Shown here piece after piece: positions 1 to 7,419 of a DNA stretch of 35,543 bases. The translations under genes were made by a program, and so were the position numbers. The notes beneath the pieces are model-generated. The model worked only from the letters and a program-made list of their open reading frames with translations, was not told where the DNA came from and searched no databases. Each line of letters starts with the position of its first letter. The stretch's first letter is position 1. The stretch covers positions 1 to 35,543 of the forward strand of contig JANRKG010000232.1 of NCBI GenBank assembly GCA_033763635.1, written 5' to 3'. The stretch comes from JANRKG01 sp033763635 (GTDB lineage Bacteria; Cyanobacteriota; Cyanobacteriia; GCF-001939115).

Positions 1-377
1 AGTTCAGTATCCTGTTCCACCCAATCCAGAAAATCCTGGGCAGGAAGAACAAACCCCGTCATTTCCGTAGATGCGATCGCCGCTTCACATCCTTTTCCCT
101 GCACCAGAGCCACCGCCCCGACCACCGCCCCCCTTTCCAACCGCTTCACTGTCGTCAGGGTTTGGGTCTGGAAATTTATCGCTAATTCCCTGGCCTGCCC
201 CTCGTAAATCACGACCACCTGGGACGGCAAAACGCCCCAAACTGCCAGGTCTTCCCCAATCTGGTAGCGCTGAAGCGTTCCTTTCTGCCCTAAAAGGGCG
301 AGGCGATCGGCAGACAACCGACAGAACGGCTCAACCGTCGCAAGAAACGCATCAATGGAAGGTGGGTTTTGGGTCAT
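1..377 (-). CDS. ABC exporter, N-terminal cyclic-nucleotide-binding-like domain (partial)
   Basis: An open frame starts with ATG at 375-377 and runs to the window edge without a stop, giving 125 codons of the N-terminus. The translation (IDAFLATVEPFCRLSADRL, then RYQIGEDL, VVVIYEGQARELA, VVGAVALVQGKGCEAAIAS) reads as a cyclic-nucleotide-binding-like beta-barrel. In cyanobacteria this domain often precedes the C39 peptidase-like, membrane and ATPase domains of HlyB-type type I exporters. Those later domains are outside the window, so 'ABC exporter' is inferred from the domain and its neighbours. The start lies 26 bases inside the end of the upstream prolyl isomerase gene, which suggests translational coupling. 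It probably exports the large surface protein encoded upstream. A stand-alone CNMP regulator is a less likely alternative. Confidence 0.72.
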   Translation of the reverse strand, partial: MTQNPPSIDAFLATVEPFCRLSADRLALLGQKGTLQRYQIGEDLAVWGVLPSQVVVIYEGQARELAINFQTQTLTTVKRLERGAVVGAVALVQGKGCEAAIASTEMTGFVLPAQDFLDWVEQDTE

Positions 378-1104
378 AATCCGTTTGCAGGATAGTGCAG
401 GTAATCCGCTGGGATTGAATCCATTGCTGAAAGCGATCGTCGAGCAAGCGCTGGTGCATCGCCTCGTCCAGATGGGCCGAAAACCGTTGCTCCAGACGCA
501 GCAGAATAGTCCAGGGCGGCAAAGAAATGGGAACGAATAACTGCCCTACCTGGCTTTTCATGAGAATGCGGGCAAGAACCGGATGGGGTTGGCTCATTTC
601 CACCGGACCTACCATTCCTCCACTCTGGGCTTCCGGACCCTCTGAGTATTCCTGGGCTGCTTCAGCAAAGGAAGTTTCTCCGGCTTGAATGCGAAAGTAC
701 AATTCCTTTGCCAGGCCGGGTTTTTGGGTTCTCAGGAGGGAATACACGACACGATCTAATTGGTCCTTGCGTTGCAGAAAGTCCCGCTGAATTTGAGTTC
801 CCCACATCTTTTCCTTAAAGCGATTGACTTTCCATTCCCGGGTAATCCAAATTTCTAACTGTTCGGGGGTGATGCCCCGATGCTTTCGCCATGCCTCCTG
901 TTGCTCTGGAGTGTCTAACTGATAGAACTGGTAGAACCGGGTGTAGGCCCAGGTGCGATCGTCCGGTTCCATCTCAATGTCTGCGATCGCCCGGTCAACG
1001 ATGATTTCCTGGGCCAGTTGGGGCAACATCTGATAGCGATCGAGGAGGGAGAGCACATCATCGCTCCGAATCAGTTGTTCGTTAATTTCAAAAAAGCGCG
1101 GCAT
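352..1104 (-). CDS. PpiC-type peptidylprolyl isomerase
   Basis: This encodes a 250-aa protein with a helical SurA-like N-terminal half and a parvulin (PpiC) rotamase segment in the second half (FRIQAGETSFAEAAQEYSEG, SGGMVGPVEMSQ, GQLFVPISL). Such proteins catalyse cis-trans isomerisation of prolyl bonds. In cyanobacteria, copies lacking a signal peptide often sit beside HlyB-type exporters. I chose the ATG at 1102-1104 because it gives the typical start MPRFFEINEQLI. A GTG at 1147-1149 would add 15 residues of low-quality sequence. The gene lies 59 bp after the surface-protein gene and overlaps the exporter gene by 26 bp, so the three form one minus-strand operon. The proline-rich linker of the neighbouring 1338-aa protein is an attractive but unproven substrate. 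Confidence 0.85.
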   Translation of the reverse strand: MPRFFEINEQLIRSDDVLSLLDRYQMLPQLAQEIIVDRAIADIEMEPDDRTWAYTRFYQFYQLDTPEQQEAWRKHRGITPEQLEIWITREWKVNRFKEKMWGTQIQRDFLQRKDQLDRVVYSLLRTQKPGLAKELYFRIQAGETSFAEAAQEYSEGPEAQSGGMVGPVEMSQPHPVLARILMKSQVGQLFVPISLPPWTILLRLEQRFSAHLDEAMHQRLLDDRFQQWIQSQRITCTILQTDYDPKPTFH

Positions 1105-1163
1105 GACAGTGGGTGACAGGGGGAAAGATGCTATAAACCTCTTTCCCACCCAATTTCCGCAGA

Positions 1164-4100
1164 TCAGCCAAATTGGAAGCGAATTCGGGCATCGTTAAAG
1201 TCTCGATCGCCTCCGTTTGTCTGGTCCTCCAACCAGACTTCATCCCCTGGCAAGCGCCACAGGTGATCTGTCCGATCCGGGTTTGCAGCCAGTCCACTAA
1301 AGAAGGCGATCGGGGAACCACTCAGGCCATTTCCCCGATTTTGCGCCAGGAATTGAGCCGCTGTTCCATTCTGGACAAGGTAAATGCCAACCGATCGCCC
1401 CGCTGGCAGGGTGACTGCGGTTTGGGTGCCGCTGGGTTGCCCCGGAGTAAATAACACCTGACGGGTGGCACTGGAAAACACCGCTTCCGCGTAGGCTGCG
1501 CTTCCCGGAAGAACCCCGCTTACCCGCCCGTCCACGTCATCCAGCAAAAACACCCCGATCTCATTCTGGAAGGGAGTCTCTTGCTCGGTCAGGGTGGCTC
1601 GGAGGGGGGTTGGGGTGCCAGGCGTTCCCGGTACAAGCAGATCCGCGCTGGTGGCTGTCATCACGACATCATTAAAATCTCGATCGCCTCCTCCCGTGAG
1701 GTCTTCCCAGGCTAACCGCACAAAGCCATCTCTGGGACTCTGACGCTGTACATGGTCAAAGCGATCGAGGTTGCCAGCCGCCACAGAGAAAAACACCTCG
1801 GAATTCCCATTCGCAAGCCAATTGGCAGCGGTATTGTTCTGAACGAGGTAAAACATGAACCGATCGCCTCCATTCAGGGTTAAATCTGCCCCTGTTCCGG
1901 TCCCTGTTCCACTGGTGAATAAAACTTGCCGTGTCGCACTGCTCAGAGCCGCTCGGATATAACCCGCTTCCCCCGGAGCAATGCCATTGACCCGCCCCAT
2001 TGCATCATCAACTCGGAAGAAACCGACTTCATTGTTATAAAGGGCCTCCCGGAATACCCAGTCAAATTGCAGGGGAACGGGTTGTCCTACCGAGCCTCCC
2101 ACTTCGTAAACTCCGTCCATTCCACCAAACTGAGCCAGGTTATTTAAGCCGCGTGGAAGAGAGGGGGGATTGGGCGTTGGCGTTGGATTGGGCGTTGGAT
2201 TGGGCGTTGGCGTTGGATTAGGGGTTGGATCGGGCGTTGGCGTTGGATTGGGCGTTGGCGTTGGATTGGGCGTTGGCGTTGGATTGGGCGTTGGCGTTGG
2301 ATCGGGCGTTGGATTAGGGGTTGGATCGGGCGTTGGCGTTGGATTGGGTGTTGGCGTTGGATTGGGTGTTGGATTAGGGGTTGGATCGGGCGTTGGCGTT
2401 GGATTGGGCGTTGGGGGTGGATTGGGTGTTGGGGTTACAGGTGCGCTGACAGTCACCGTAAAGGGAGCATCCACAAACAATCCATTGGAATCTACTGCCC
2501 GAATTGCGAGAGTTCCAGTGCCCGATGATCCAGAAGTATAGGTCAGGGTTAGGGTCCGGGCGGAGTTGTCGATCGCCGTTCCCACAAACAAAGCTGGATT
2601 GGAGTTGTTGAGAATACTAAATGTAAATGTATTCCCAGCATCTTCGTCACTGAAGGCAGTTCCCAGATTGATCACGGTAGCTGGAGAATTGGCAGGTACA
2701 GTGACATTGCCAATACCGCTGGTAATTGGAGCATCATTGATATTCCCCAGGCTAATGACAAAATCCTTTTCAAACGATCGACTTGTTTGATCCGTTGTCT
2801 GAATTCGGATAGTATGGCTGGCTGATTGTTCAAAGTTCAGCAGATTTCCCGCCGCTACCTGGAGTTGATTTCCCGTGATGCTGAACCTTCCTCCTGCATT
2901 GTTCACGAGGGAATAGGTGTGGGTATCCCCGGCATCGGGATCTAGGCTGGTCAGGGTGCCGATCGTCGTTCCACTGGCACTGTTCTCATTGACGGTGGCA
3001 TTACTCAAAGTAATATCGGTCGGTGAATTGCCAGCGACGGCAGTTCCCCAGACAGAGAAGAAAGCATCTTCCCCGCCCCCCGGAGTTCCCTGAACGGGGT
3101 TCACGGTAATCATCCCGCCAGCGGCACTCGTTCCCACCATCGCCCGGACTCCCAATCCCGCAGCGACTCCAAACCCATTTGAGGTATTCCCTGTCCCCGA
3201 TCCGGTCCAGGTGGCAACCAATTGGCGAGTGGTAAAGTCTGGGCTAACGGCGACTACTGCGGTTTCGTTACCGGGATAGGTGCCAACGGGAATTCCATTA
3301 ATTTGCAAAGCCGATCGATTGGGAAGAAACGCATTTGAACTTCCTGCGATATAGACTCGCCCCGTCTCATCCGCTGTAATTGCCCGCACACTGAAGGTGT
3401 TGCCATTGCCGTTCGTCAAGCGGGAGAGGAAGTACTGGCCTCGGACATGGGCACCCGTCGCAGGGTCGATACGAGCAAAGTAGGCCATCCGGGGGGCACC
3501 GCTTAACTGGAACGTTTGATTGTAGTTGTCGGTTCCAATATTGGTCGCGTTCTGCCCAATATTACGAGGGTCACGGGTAAAGATGTTATTTCCACCATCC
3601 GTTCTACCCGCGAGATAGAGTTGCCCATCGCGCCCCATTGAGACCCGGAATCCTTCACTGTCCGCCATTAAACTAGTGGCCTGGGCTTCCGTTACGGAGA
3701 ACTCATAGTTCTGCCACTTCAGAGCACCCGTATAGCTGTAGCTCCGGAAGAGGGGAAGTTGGAGAATGCTGGATACTTGCCGATACCCTGTGGCAAAAAC
3801 GGACCCTGTATTGCTATCGATCGCAATATCATTCACCGTTGTACCGCTCACATTAAAACTTCCCTGAACGGCTCCCGTTGGGGAATAAACGGTAACGGTT
3901 CTATCCACCAGGGCTGCAACAGTGCCATCCTGGGCAACCGCAACCCGCTTGACAATTCCCGGATTCGCACTCCAGAGAGTGCTAGTGCCAGCACTATTGA
4001 GCGTGACAACCCCCATGTTTCCACCCACACTAATATTGCCATTGGTGCGGTTGAGGTCCATATCCAGGATGTTCGGCCCGACACGAGTGATGGAAAGAAT

Positions 4101-5180
4101 CGTCTGACCTGTGGAATTGGTGCGGACGATCGCCCCATCCCCACCGGGCAAGTTCACAGGAGCCAGACCAAAGTTATTCCCAACGATCGTCCCCGCTAAG
4201 ACAACGGTGCGATCGGGGGCAATTTCAACCGCTGCACCTGCGTCAGCACCACTTCCTCCCAAATAGCTGGCACTGTTCACCGGGAGGTTATTTCCAACTG
4301 CATCCAGAATGGCCTGATAGGTGTTGTAAACCCAGGCTTGCAGGACCGGATCGGCTTCGATCGGACCCGTTGTGATTTCCAACTGCCAGTCACCCCCCAA
4401 AAGGGAATTTCCGGTGGGATTGTTCGAGGCTGCGACATCGGCTCCGGTCAACTGACTGACCTGTTGCAGCAACTCCCATCCCTCTGAATCGGCGGCAATG
4501 TTACAACCGTAGAACAGAATATCGGCCTCAGTCGTCAGGGTGCTTGCCCACTGTTGCAAATGATGAGTGTAATCATCGATCGTCTCAGAACTCAGTTGGG
4601 TACTGCCTAGCTGGACCATTCCCGCTGTTCCGTGGGAAAAAATATGCAGGTTTTTCACTTCCCAACGTTCTGCCAAGATCCGGGTGATTTGCTCGATTCC
4701 ATCTTCCTGTGGGTTGAGGAAAAGAACTTCCGTGTTGGGTAGAATCCCCTGCAACAGACGATCGGCATCTGGCAGAGTTGGGTCAATCACAGTCAGAGAA
4801 GTAAACCCTGACAAGGGACGCGGGTTAGAATTAAGCAGTGGATCTGGGGAATGGGAGAGCGGTTGGGGCATAAAACCAGCCTGGGAAGCCTGCCCTGTTA
4901 AAGCATCTCCCCTCTCTGACGAGGAAAGGCCGGAAAAGGTAAATCTCTCGGCGGGAATTGGATGGGAATGAATTCCCTGTACGAATTCAGCAGACTGTTC
5001 TTTCAAGGCAGTCTCAAAAGGGTAAAACTCTTGTTCGGTCAAACTAAAGCCAACAGGGGAACGCACCAGGAAATTCGCTGCAAAGGGTTCTCCATTGGAT
5101 GGAAAAAGTCCAGCAGGGTGTAGCAAGGAAGGGTCAGCCCCAGATAAGGGCTGGCTCGCATTTGATTCAAGCCATTCCAT
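1164..5180 (-). CDS. Large DUF4347 / cadherin-like / DUF4114 surface or secreted protein
   Basis: A 1338-aa modular protein. Residues about 129-292 form a DUF4347 domain with the paired motifs HIFSHGTAG (His183) and LFYGCNIA (Cys226). Residues about 300-710 are a beta-rich region resembling a propeller. Two cadherin-like modules follow at about 715-895 (ITLSNATVNENSASGT, then SDEDAGNTFTF). A Pro-Thr-Asn-Asp linker lies at about 915-1005. Two DUF4114 domains close the protein, each with an acidic GGDRDFNDxx motif likely to bind calcium. There is no Sec signal peptide, which fits type I secretion through the exporter encoded two genes downstream. ATG at 5178-5180 is the first start. The His/Cys pair in DUF4347 recalls caspase-like (clan CD) folds, but peptidase activity is untested. 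The likely role is adhesion or cell-surface structure. Confidence 0.85.
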   Translation of the reverse strand: MEWLESNASQPLSGADPSLLHPAGLFPSNGEPFAANFLVRSPVGFSLTEQEFYPFETALKEQSAEFVQGIHSHPIPAERFTFSGLSSSERGDALTGQASQAGFMPQPLSHSPDPLLNSNPRPLSGFTSLTVIDPTLPDADRLLQGILPNTEVLFLNPQEDGIEQITRILAERWEVKNLHIFSHGTAGMVQLGSTQLSSETIDDYTHHLQQWASTLTTEADILFYGCNIAADSEGWELLQQVSQLTGADVAASNNPTGNSLLGGDWQLEITTGPIEADPVLQAWVYNTYQAILDAVGNNLPVNSASYLGGSGADAGAAVEIAPDRTVVLAGTIVGNNFGLAPVNLPGGDGAIVRTNSTGQTILSITRVGPNILDMDLNRTNGNISVGGNMGVVTLNSAGTSTLWSANPGIVKRVAVAQDGTVAALVDRTVTVYSPTGAVQGSFNVSGTTVNDIAIDSNTGSVFATGYRQVSSILQLPLFRSYSYTGALKWQNYEFSVTEAQATSLMADSEGFRVSMGRDGQLYLAGRTDGGNNIFTRDPRNIGQNATNIGTDNYNQTFQLSGAPRMAYFARIDPATGAHVRGQYFLSRLTNGNGNTFSVRAITADETGRVYIAGSSNAFLPNRSALQINGIPVGTYPGNETAVVAVSPDFTTRQLVATWTGSGTGNTSNGFGVAAGLGVRAMVGTSAAGGMITVNPVQGTPGGGEDAFFSVWGTAVAGNSPTDITLSNATVNENSASGTTIGTLTSLDPDAGDTHTYSLVNNAGGRFSITGNQLQVAAGNLLNFEQSASHTIRIQTTDQTSRSFEKDFVISLGNINDAPITSGIGNVTVPANSPATVINLGTAFSDEDAGNTFTFSILNNSNPALFVGTAIDNSARTLTLTYTSGSSGTGTLAIRAVDSNGLFVDAPFTVTVSAPVTPTPNPPPTPNPTPTPDPTPNPTPNPTPTPNPTPTPDPTPNPTPDPTPTPNPTPTPNPTPTPNPTPTPDPTPNPTPTPNPTPNPTPTPNPPSLPRGLNNLAQFGGMDGVYEVGGSVGQPVPLQFDWVFREALYNNEVGFFRVDDAMGRVNGIAPGEAGYIRAALSSATRQVLFTSGTGTGTGADLTLNGGDRFMFYLVQNNTAANWLANGNSEVFFSVAAGNLDRFDHVQRQSPRDGFVRLAWEDLTGGGDRDFNDVVMTATSADLLVPGTPGTPTPLRATLTEQETPFQNEIGVFLLDDVDGRVSGVLPGSAAYAEAVFSSATRQVLFTPGQPSGTQTAVTLPAGRSVGIYLVQNGTAAQFLAQNRGNGLSGSPIAFFSGLAANPDRTDHLWRLPGDEVWLEDQTNGGDRDFNDARIRFQFG
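2165..2436 (-). repeat. In-gene tandem repeat encoding a Pro-Thr-Asn/Asp linker
   Basis: About 270 bp of degenerate 6- and 18-bp units (plus-strand core ggcgttggcgttggatt with g/c/a variants), all in frame with the 1338-aa surface protein. It encodes alternating TPNP and TPDP, a stiff extended stalk between the cadherin-like and DUF4114 modules. Period multiples of six keep the frame, so copy number can vary without breaking the gene. Confidence 0.92.
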
Positions 5181-5690
5181 GACATTTGCTCCTGATCAAC
5201 GTCCATTTATTTTTCGATTGCACTTCAACTCAACCGGAGGTCTCAGCCAAAATACGCAGAAACACGGGAGCCGGACATTTCAGGGAAACACGTCAGGAAA
5301 TTAATTACCGCAACAAATCATCAAGCTTAGAAAAATCCGAATTTCAAGGACAAATCCCAGGGAAACTTAAACTTCTGGCCCTGACTGACTACACCTTTCA
5401 ATTGTTCCCCTGGGAAAAAAGATGGGAAACGTAGAGATTTTTCTTGAATATGGCAAAATGACTGGAAGAAAGGTGTAAAGTAGTTCAAATTCCCCTGCGG
5501 GTCAGATGTTTTGCGATCTGTTCGATCGCTGCTTGTGACACTTCTAGCCTTTTCTCACTCTTGCTCTTTGAACCAGTCGATCTGGAGTAAAAGGAACCGC
5601 AAGGTGTCTACCCAGTTTTTCCATCTGGTTTTTCTATCTGGTTTTCTCTAAGTGCGTCAAAGTGCATCAACTTGGCTTTAACTAACTTAT

Positions 5691-5755
5691 TTTTGATTGA
5701 ACTGTTTTTTGTTTAATTGTCTTTCGTTTAATTGTCTTTTGATTGAACTGTTTTT
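5691..5755. repeat. Direct repeats in T-rich spacer
   Basis: The 19-mer ttttgattgaactgttttt occurs exactly at 5691-5709 and 5737-5755. Between the copies, gtttaattgtcttt occurs twice in tandem (5711-5724 and 5726-5739). The block lies about 160-220 bp upstream of the gene at 5914, so it could be a promoter-proximal binding array or simple slippage. Confidence 0.8.
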
Positions 5756-5844
5756 CGCTTAATTATTTTTCTTCTATATAGATTGCAGCAGGACAGATTG
5801 TAACAAGACAGATTTCAGCAGGGTACGTATTCCCCATCTATCTC

Positions 5845-5900
5845 ATTGACTGATACTCATTGACTGACACATTGACTGATACTCATTGACTGACACATTG
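5845..5900 (+). repeat. Exact 26-bp tandem duplication in the leader of the 5914 gene
   Basis: A 26-bp unit built from attgactgatactc plus attgactgacac occurs exactly twice (5845-5870, 5871-5896), followed by a partial third start (attg). It ends directly before the ribosome binding site aaaggag (5901-5907) of the gene at 5914, so it is probably transcribed as leader sequence. Confidence 0.93.
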
Positions 5901-5913
5901 AAAGGAGTTCACT

Positions 5914-6741
5914 ATGGGAGATTTTGAATCTATTTTAGGTACAGAGCGGGCTTCGGAATTTGCTCAATCGTTGAAAGCGTTGCATACCTATTACGAAGCA
6001 CGGCAGCAAAAGCTAGATACGATTTATCACCAGGTTGACCAGGAGCGTAAAGAAGTCAATGCACGATTACAAACGCTACGAATGCTCCTGGGAGGGCAAG
6101 GAAATCCAATTGATTTGGTAGCAGTCAGCAGTGCAACCCTGGAAGCCCCTCCTCAGTTAGCATTGATGGAAAGTTTGGGAACGATCGCCTCAAGGATGGC
6201 TCCTCCCTTCGTCAGTCAACCGGGTGAAGGAAAAGTGACAGATGCCGTGGCGGAAAAGAATGGAGCGGCAGAAAAAAACGGAGCAGTAGAAAAGAACGGG
6301 GCCACTGTGACGACTCAGGAAGCCCCCATAGAAAAATCCTCGCGTCGGAAACGAACCTCTACCCCAGTTCCAGAAGAAACGCCTGAGGCTTCAAAACCAA
6401 AGGGGCGATCTTCCAGGAAAAAGCCAGAAGATGGTGAGGGCAGTTCAGAGAATGAAAAAGATGGCAACTTTGATTCCAGTTCTCTACGCCTGAAAGAATT
6501 CCGTGCCCTACCCATGCTGGATGCGATCGCCCTTGTCATGAGTCGGCGAGCTGGGGAAGAACTGCATGTGGACGATGTTGTGATGGCTCTCTATGGAAAG
6601 CGATTGAATAAGGCGCTTTACCAGAAGGTGAAGTACATCACGAATAAAGCCCTGTCACGGGGAAAACAAGCCGATCGCTGGCGCAGTGTTGCGGGTCGTT
6701 TGGGATATTACGTACTCCCGACAGAATCCAGTGTTCTGTAG
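5914..6741 (+). CDS. Coiled-coil protein with C-terminal winged-helix-like domain (unknown function)
   Basis: A 275-aa protein. Residues about 10-65 are predicted coiled coil (SLKALHTYYEARQQKLDTIY and on). Residues about 100-190 are a charged low-complexity linker with three EKNGA repeats and runs of Lys/Arg/Ser. Residues about 195-270 form a compact helical domain (LPMLDAIALVMSRRAGEELH, VDDVVMALYGKRL) ending in a short hairpin (WRSVAGRLGYYVL). That arrangement resembles HARE-HTH or other winged-helix folds that detect or bind nucleic acid; this is a fold-level guess. A strong ribosome binding site, aaaggag, lies 6 bases before the ATG. The gene stands alone, divergent from the secretion operon and convergent with the 6965 gene. 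The HTH-like domain and basic linker suggest a DNA-associated role. Confidence 0.75.
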   Translation: MGDFESILGTERASEFAQSLKALHTYYEARQQKLDTIYHQVDQERKEVNARLQTLRMLLGGQGNPIDLVAVSSATLEAPPQLALMESLGTIASRMAPPFVSQPGEGKVTDAVAEKNGAAEKNGAVEKNGATVTTQEAPIEKSSRRKRTSTPVPEETPEASKPKGRSSRKKPEDGEGSSENEKDGNFDSSSLRLKEFRALPMLDAIALVMSRRAGEELHVDDVVMALYGKRLNKALYQKVKYITNKALSRGKQADRWRSVAGRLGYYVLPTESSVL

Positions 6742-6789
6742 AGATGCAATCGGTCACGCCATTCTCCAGAAGTTAGAAAACCAACAAAA

Positions 6790-6812
6790 ACCCCAGGCAA
6801 AGTACCTGGGGT
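6790..6812 (+). terminator. Hairpin after the 5914 gene
   Basis: A perfect 8-bp stem, accccagg / cctggggt, with a 7-base loop (caaagta), begins 48 bp after the stop codon. The following sequence is only moderately T-rich, so it may need a factor or act as an mRNA 3' end stabiliser. Confidence 0.55.
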
Positions 6813-6814
6813 TC

Positions 6815-6897
6815 CAATACCTTTTGGTTAAGGACGATTGATAAGGCTCAAATGCCTGAAATTTCGTTCACGATCTTGGCTTAACCGAAAAGTATTG
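6815..6897. repeat. Imperfect inverted repeat between convergent genes
   Basis: Arms caataccttttggttaag (6815-6832) and cttaaccgaaaagtattg (6880-6897) pair at 16 of 18 positions around a 47-base loop. Just outside each arm stands the same sequence cctggggttcca (6805-6816 and 6898-6909). The left accccagg arm at 6790 can therefore pair with either copy, giving two mutually exclusive folds. Confidence 0.75.
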
Positions 6898-6964
6898 CCT
6901 GGGGTTCCATCAGCATTGAGAGGAGGAAGGATCGTCTTTTTCTCTTAAAACTGATATGACTAGA

Positions 6965-7249
6965 CTACTCGCGATAGCTGGAAGAACGAGTTGCCACATC
7001 GGGTTCCCGGTAAGCGGTGGGTTCAGCAGGCTTACGCGCCAGACCTGCCAGACCCAGCAGACCCAGCAGACCTAACCAACCCCAATCAAACCCATCATCT
7101 TCAGTGTTGTAGTTTGTAGTCGTATCCGCAGGGGCGCTGGTACCTGGAGAATTCGTATCTGTTTGGGCAGACACCATCGAAGGAACAACACTCAGGCTCA
7201 GGGCCAGAGCAGCAGCGCTCACACACTTGGTTGCATTAGAAAATTTCAT
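6965..7249 (-). CDS. Small exported WGxxGxxG family protein
   Basis: A 94-aa protein with a clear N-terminal signal peptide (residues 1-28, cleavage near VSAQT). A short Thr/Asp-rich spacer follows, then the hydrophobic glycine-patterned motif DWGWLGLLGLLGLAGLARK, then a polar tail. The motif is the hallmark of WGxxGxxG proteins, which resemble C-terminal sorting signals of the MYXO-CTERM/PEP-CTERM kind: hydrophobic helix followed by basic residues. Here the basic residues are followed by 20 more residues, so a classical sorting-and-cleavage tail is uncertain. The start at 7247-7249 has an aagggg ribosome binding site upstream. The function is unknown; it is probably an envelope-associated peptide. 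Confidence 0.82.
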   Translation of the reverse strand: MKFSNATKCVSAAALALSLSVVPSMVSAQTDTNSPGTSAPADTTTNYNTEDDGFDWGWLGLLGLLGLAGLARKPAEPTAYREPDVATRSSSYRE

Positions 7250-7419
7250 CGTTAAACCCCTTGGTTTGAAAAACTAATTGTTTTCAACTTCCCCAAATTT
7301 AGGAGCAGCTCAGGCGGATTAAATCAATCTGTGGCTATAAACAAGGTTCCTGATTCTCTCCCACTGGAGAAGGAGAGAAAGCAGGATAAGGAATAGGGAC
7401 TTACCAGAAAATTACAATG

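Larger units (their letters stand above)
5181..5913. promoter_or_regulatory. Long repeat-rich divergent intergenic region
   Basis: A 733-bp spacer between the divergent surface-protein operon (minus) and the coiled-coil protein gene at 5914 (plus). It contains no convincing gene. Two small plus-strand frames around 5095-5434 have no recognisable features. The right half becomes strongly T/A-rich from about 5630 and carries two sets of direct repeats, listed separately. Promoters for both directions should lie here, but I cannot pick -35/-10 pairs with confidence. Confidence 0.6.

Noticed and set aside
71..379. Proline-rich plus-strand frame at the left edge
   Set aside because: The opposite strand gives an uninterrupted CNMP-like domain, and this frame has no family signal.
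2165..2436. CRISPR-like array
   Set aside because: The units are 6-18 bp and contiguous, with no unique spacers, and are translated in frame.
2170..2541. Long plus-strand frame of Gly-Val-Leu repeats
   Set aside because: It is the antisense reading of the TPNP repeat in the surface-protein gene; the minus frame has recognisable domains on both sides.
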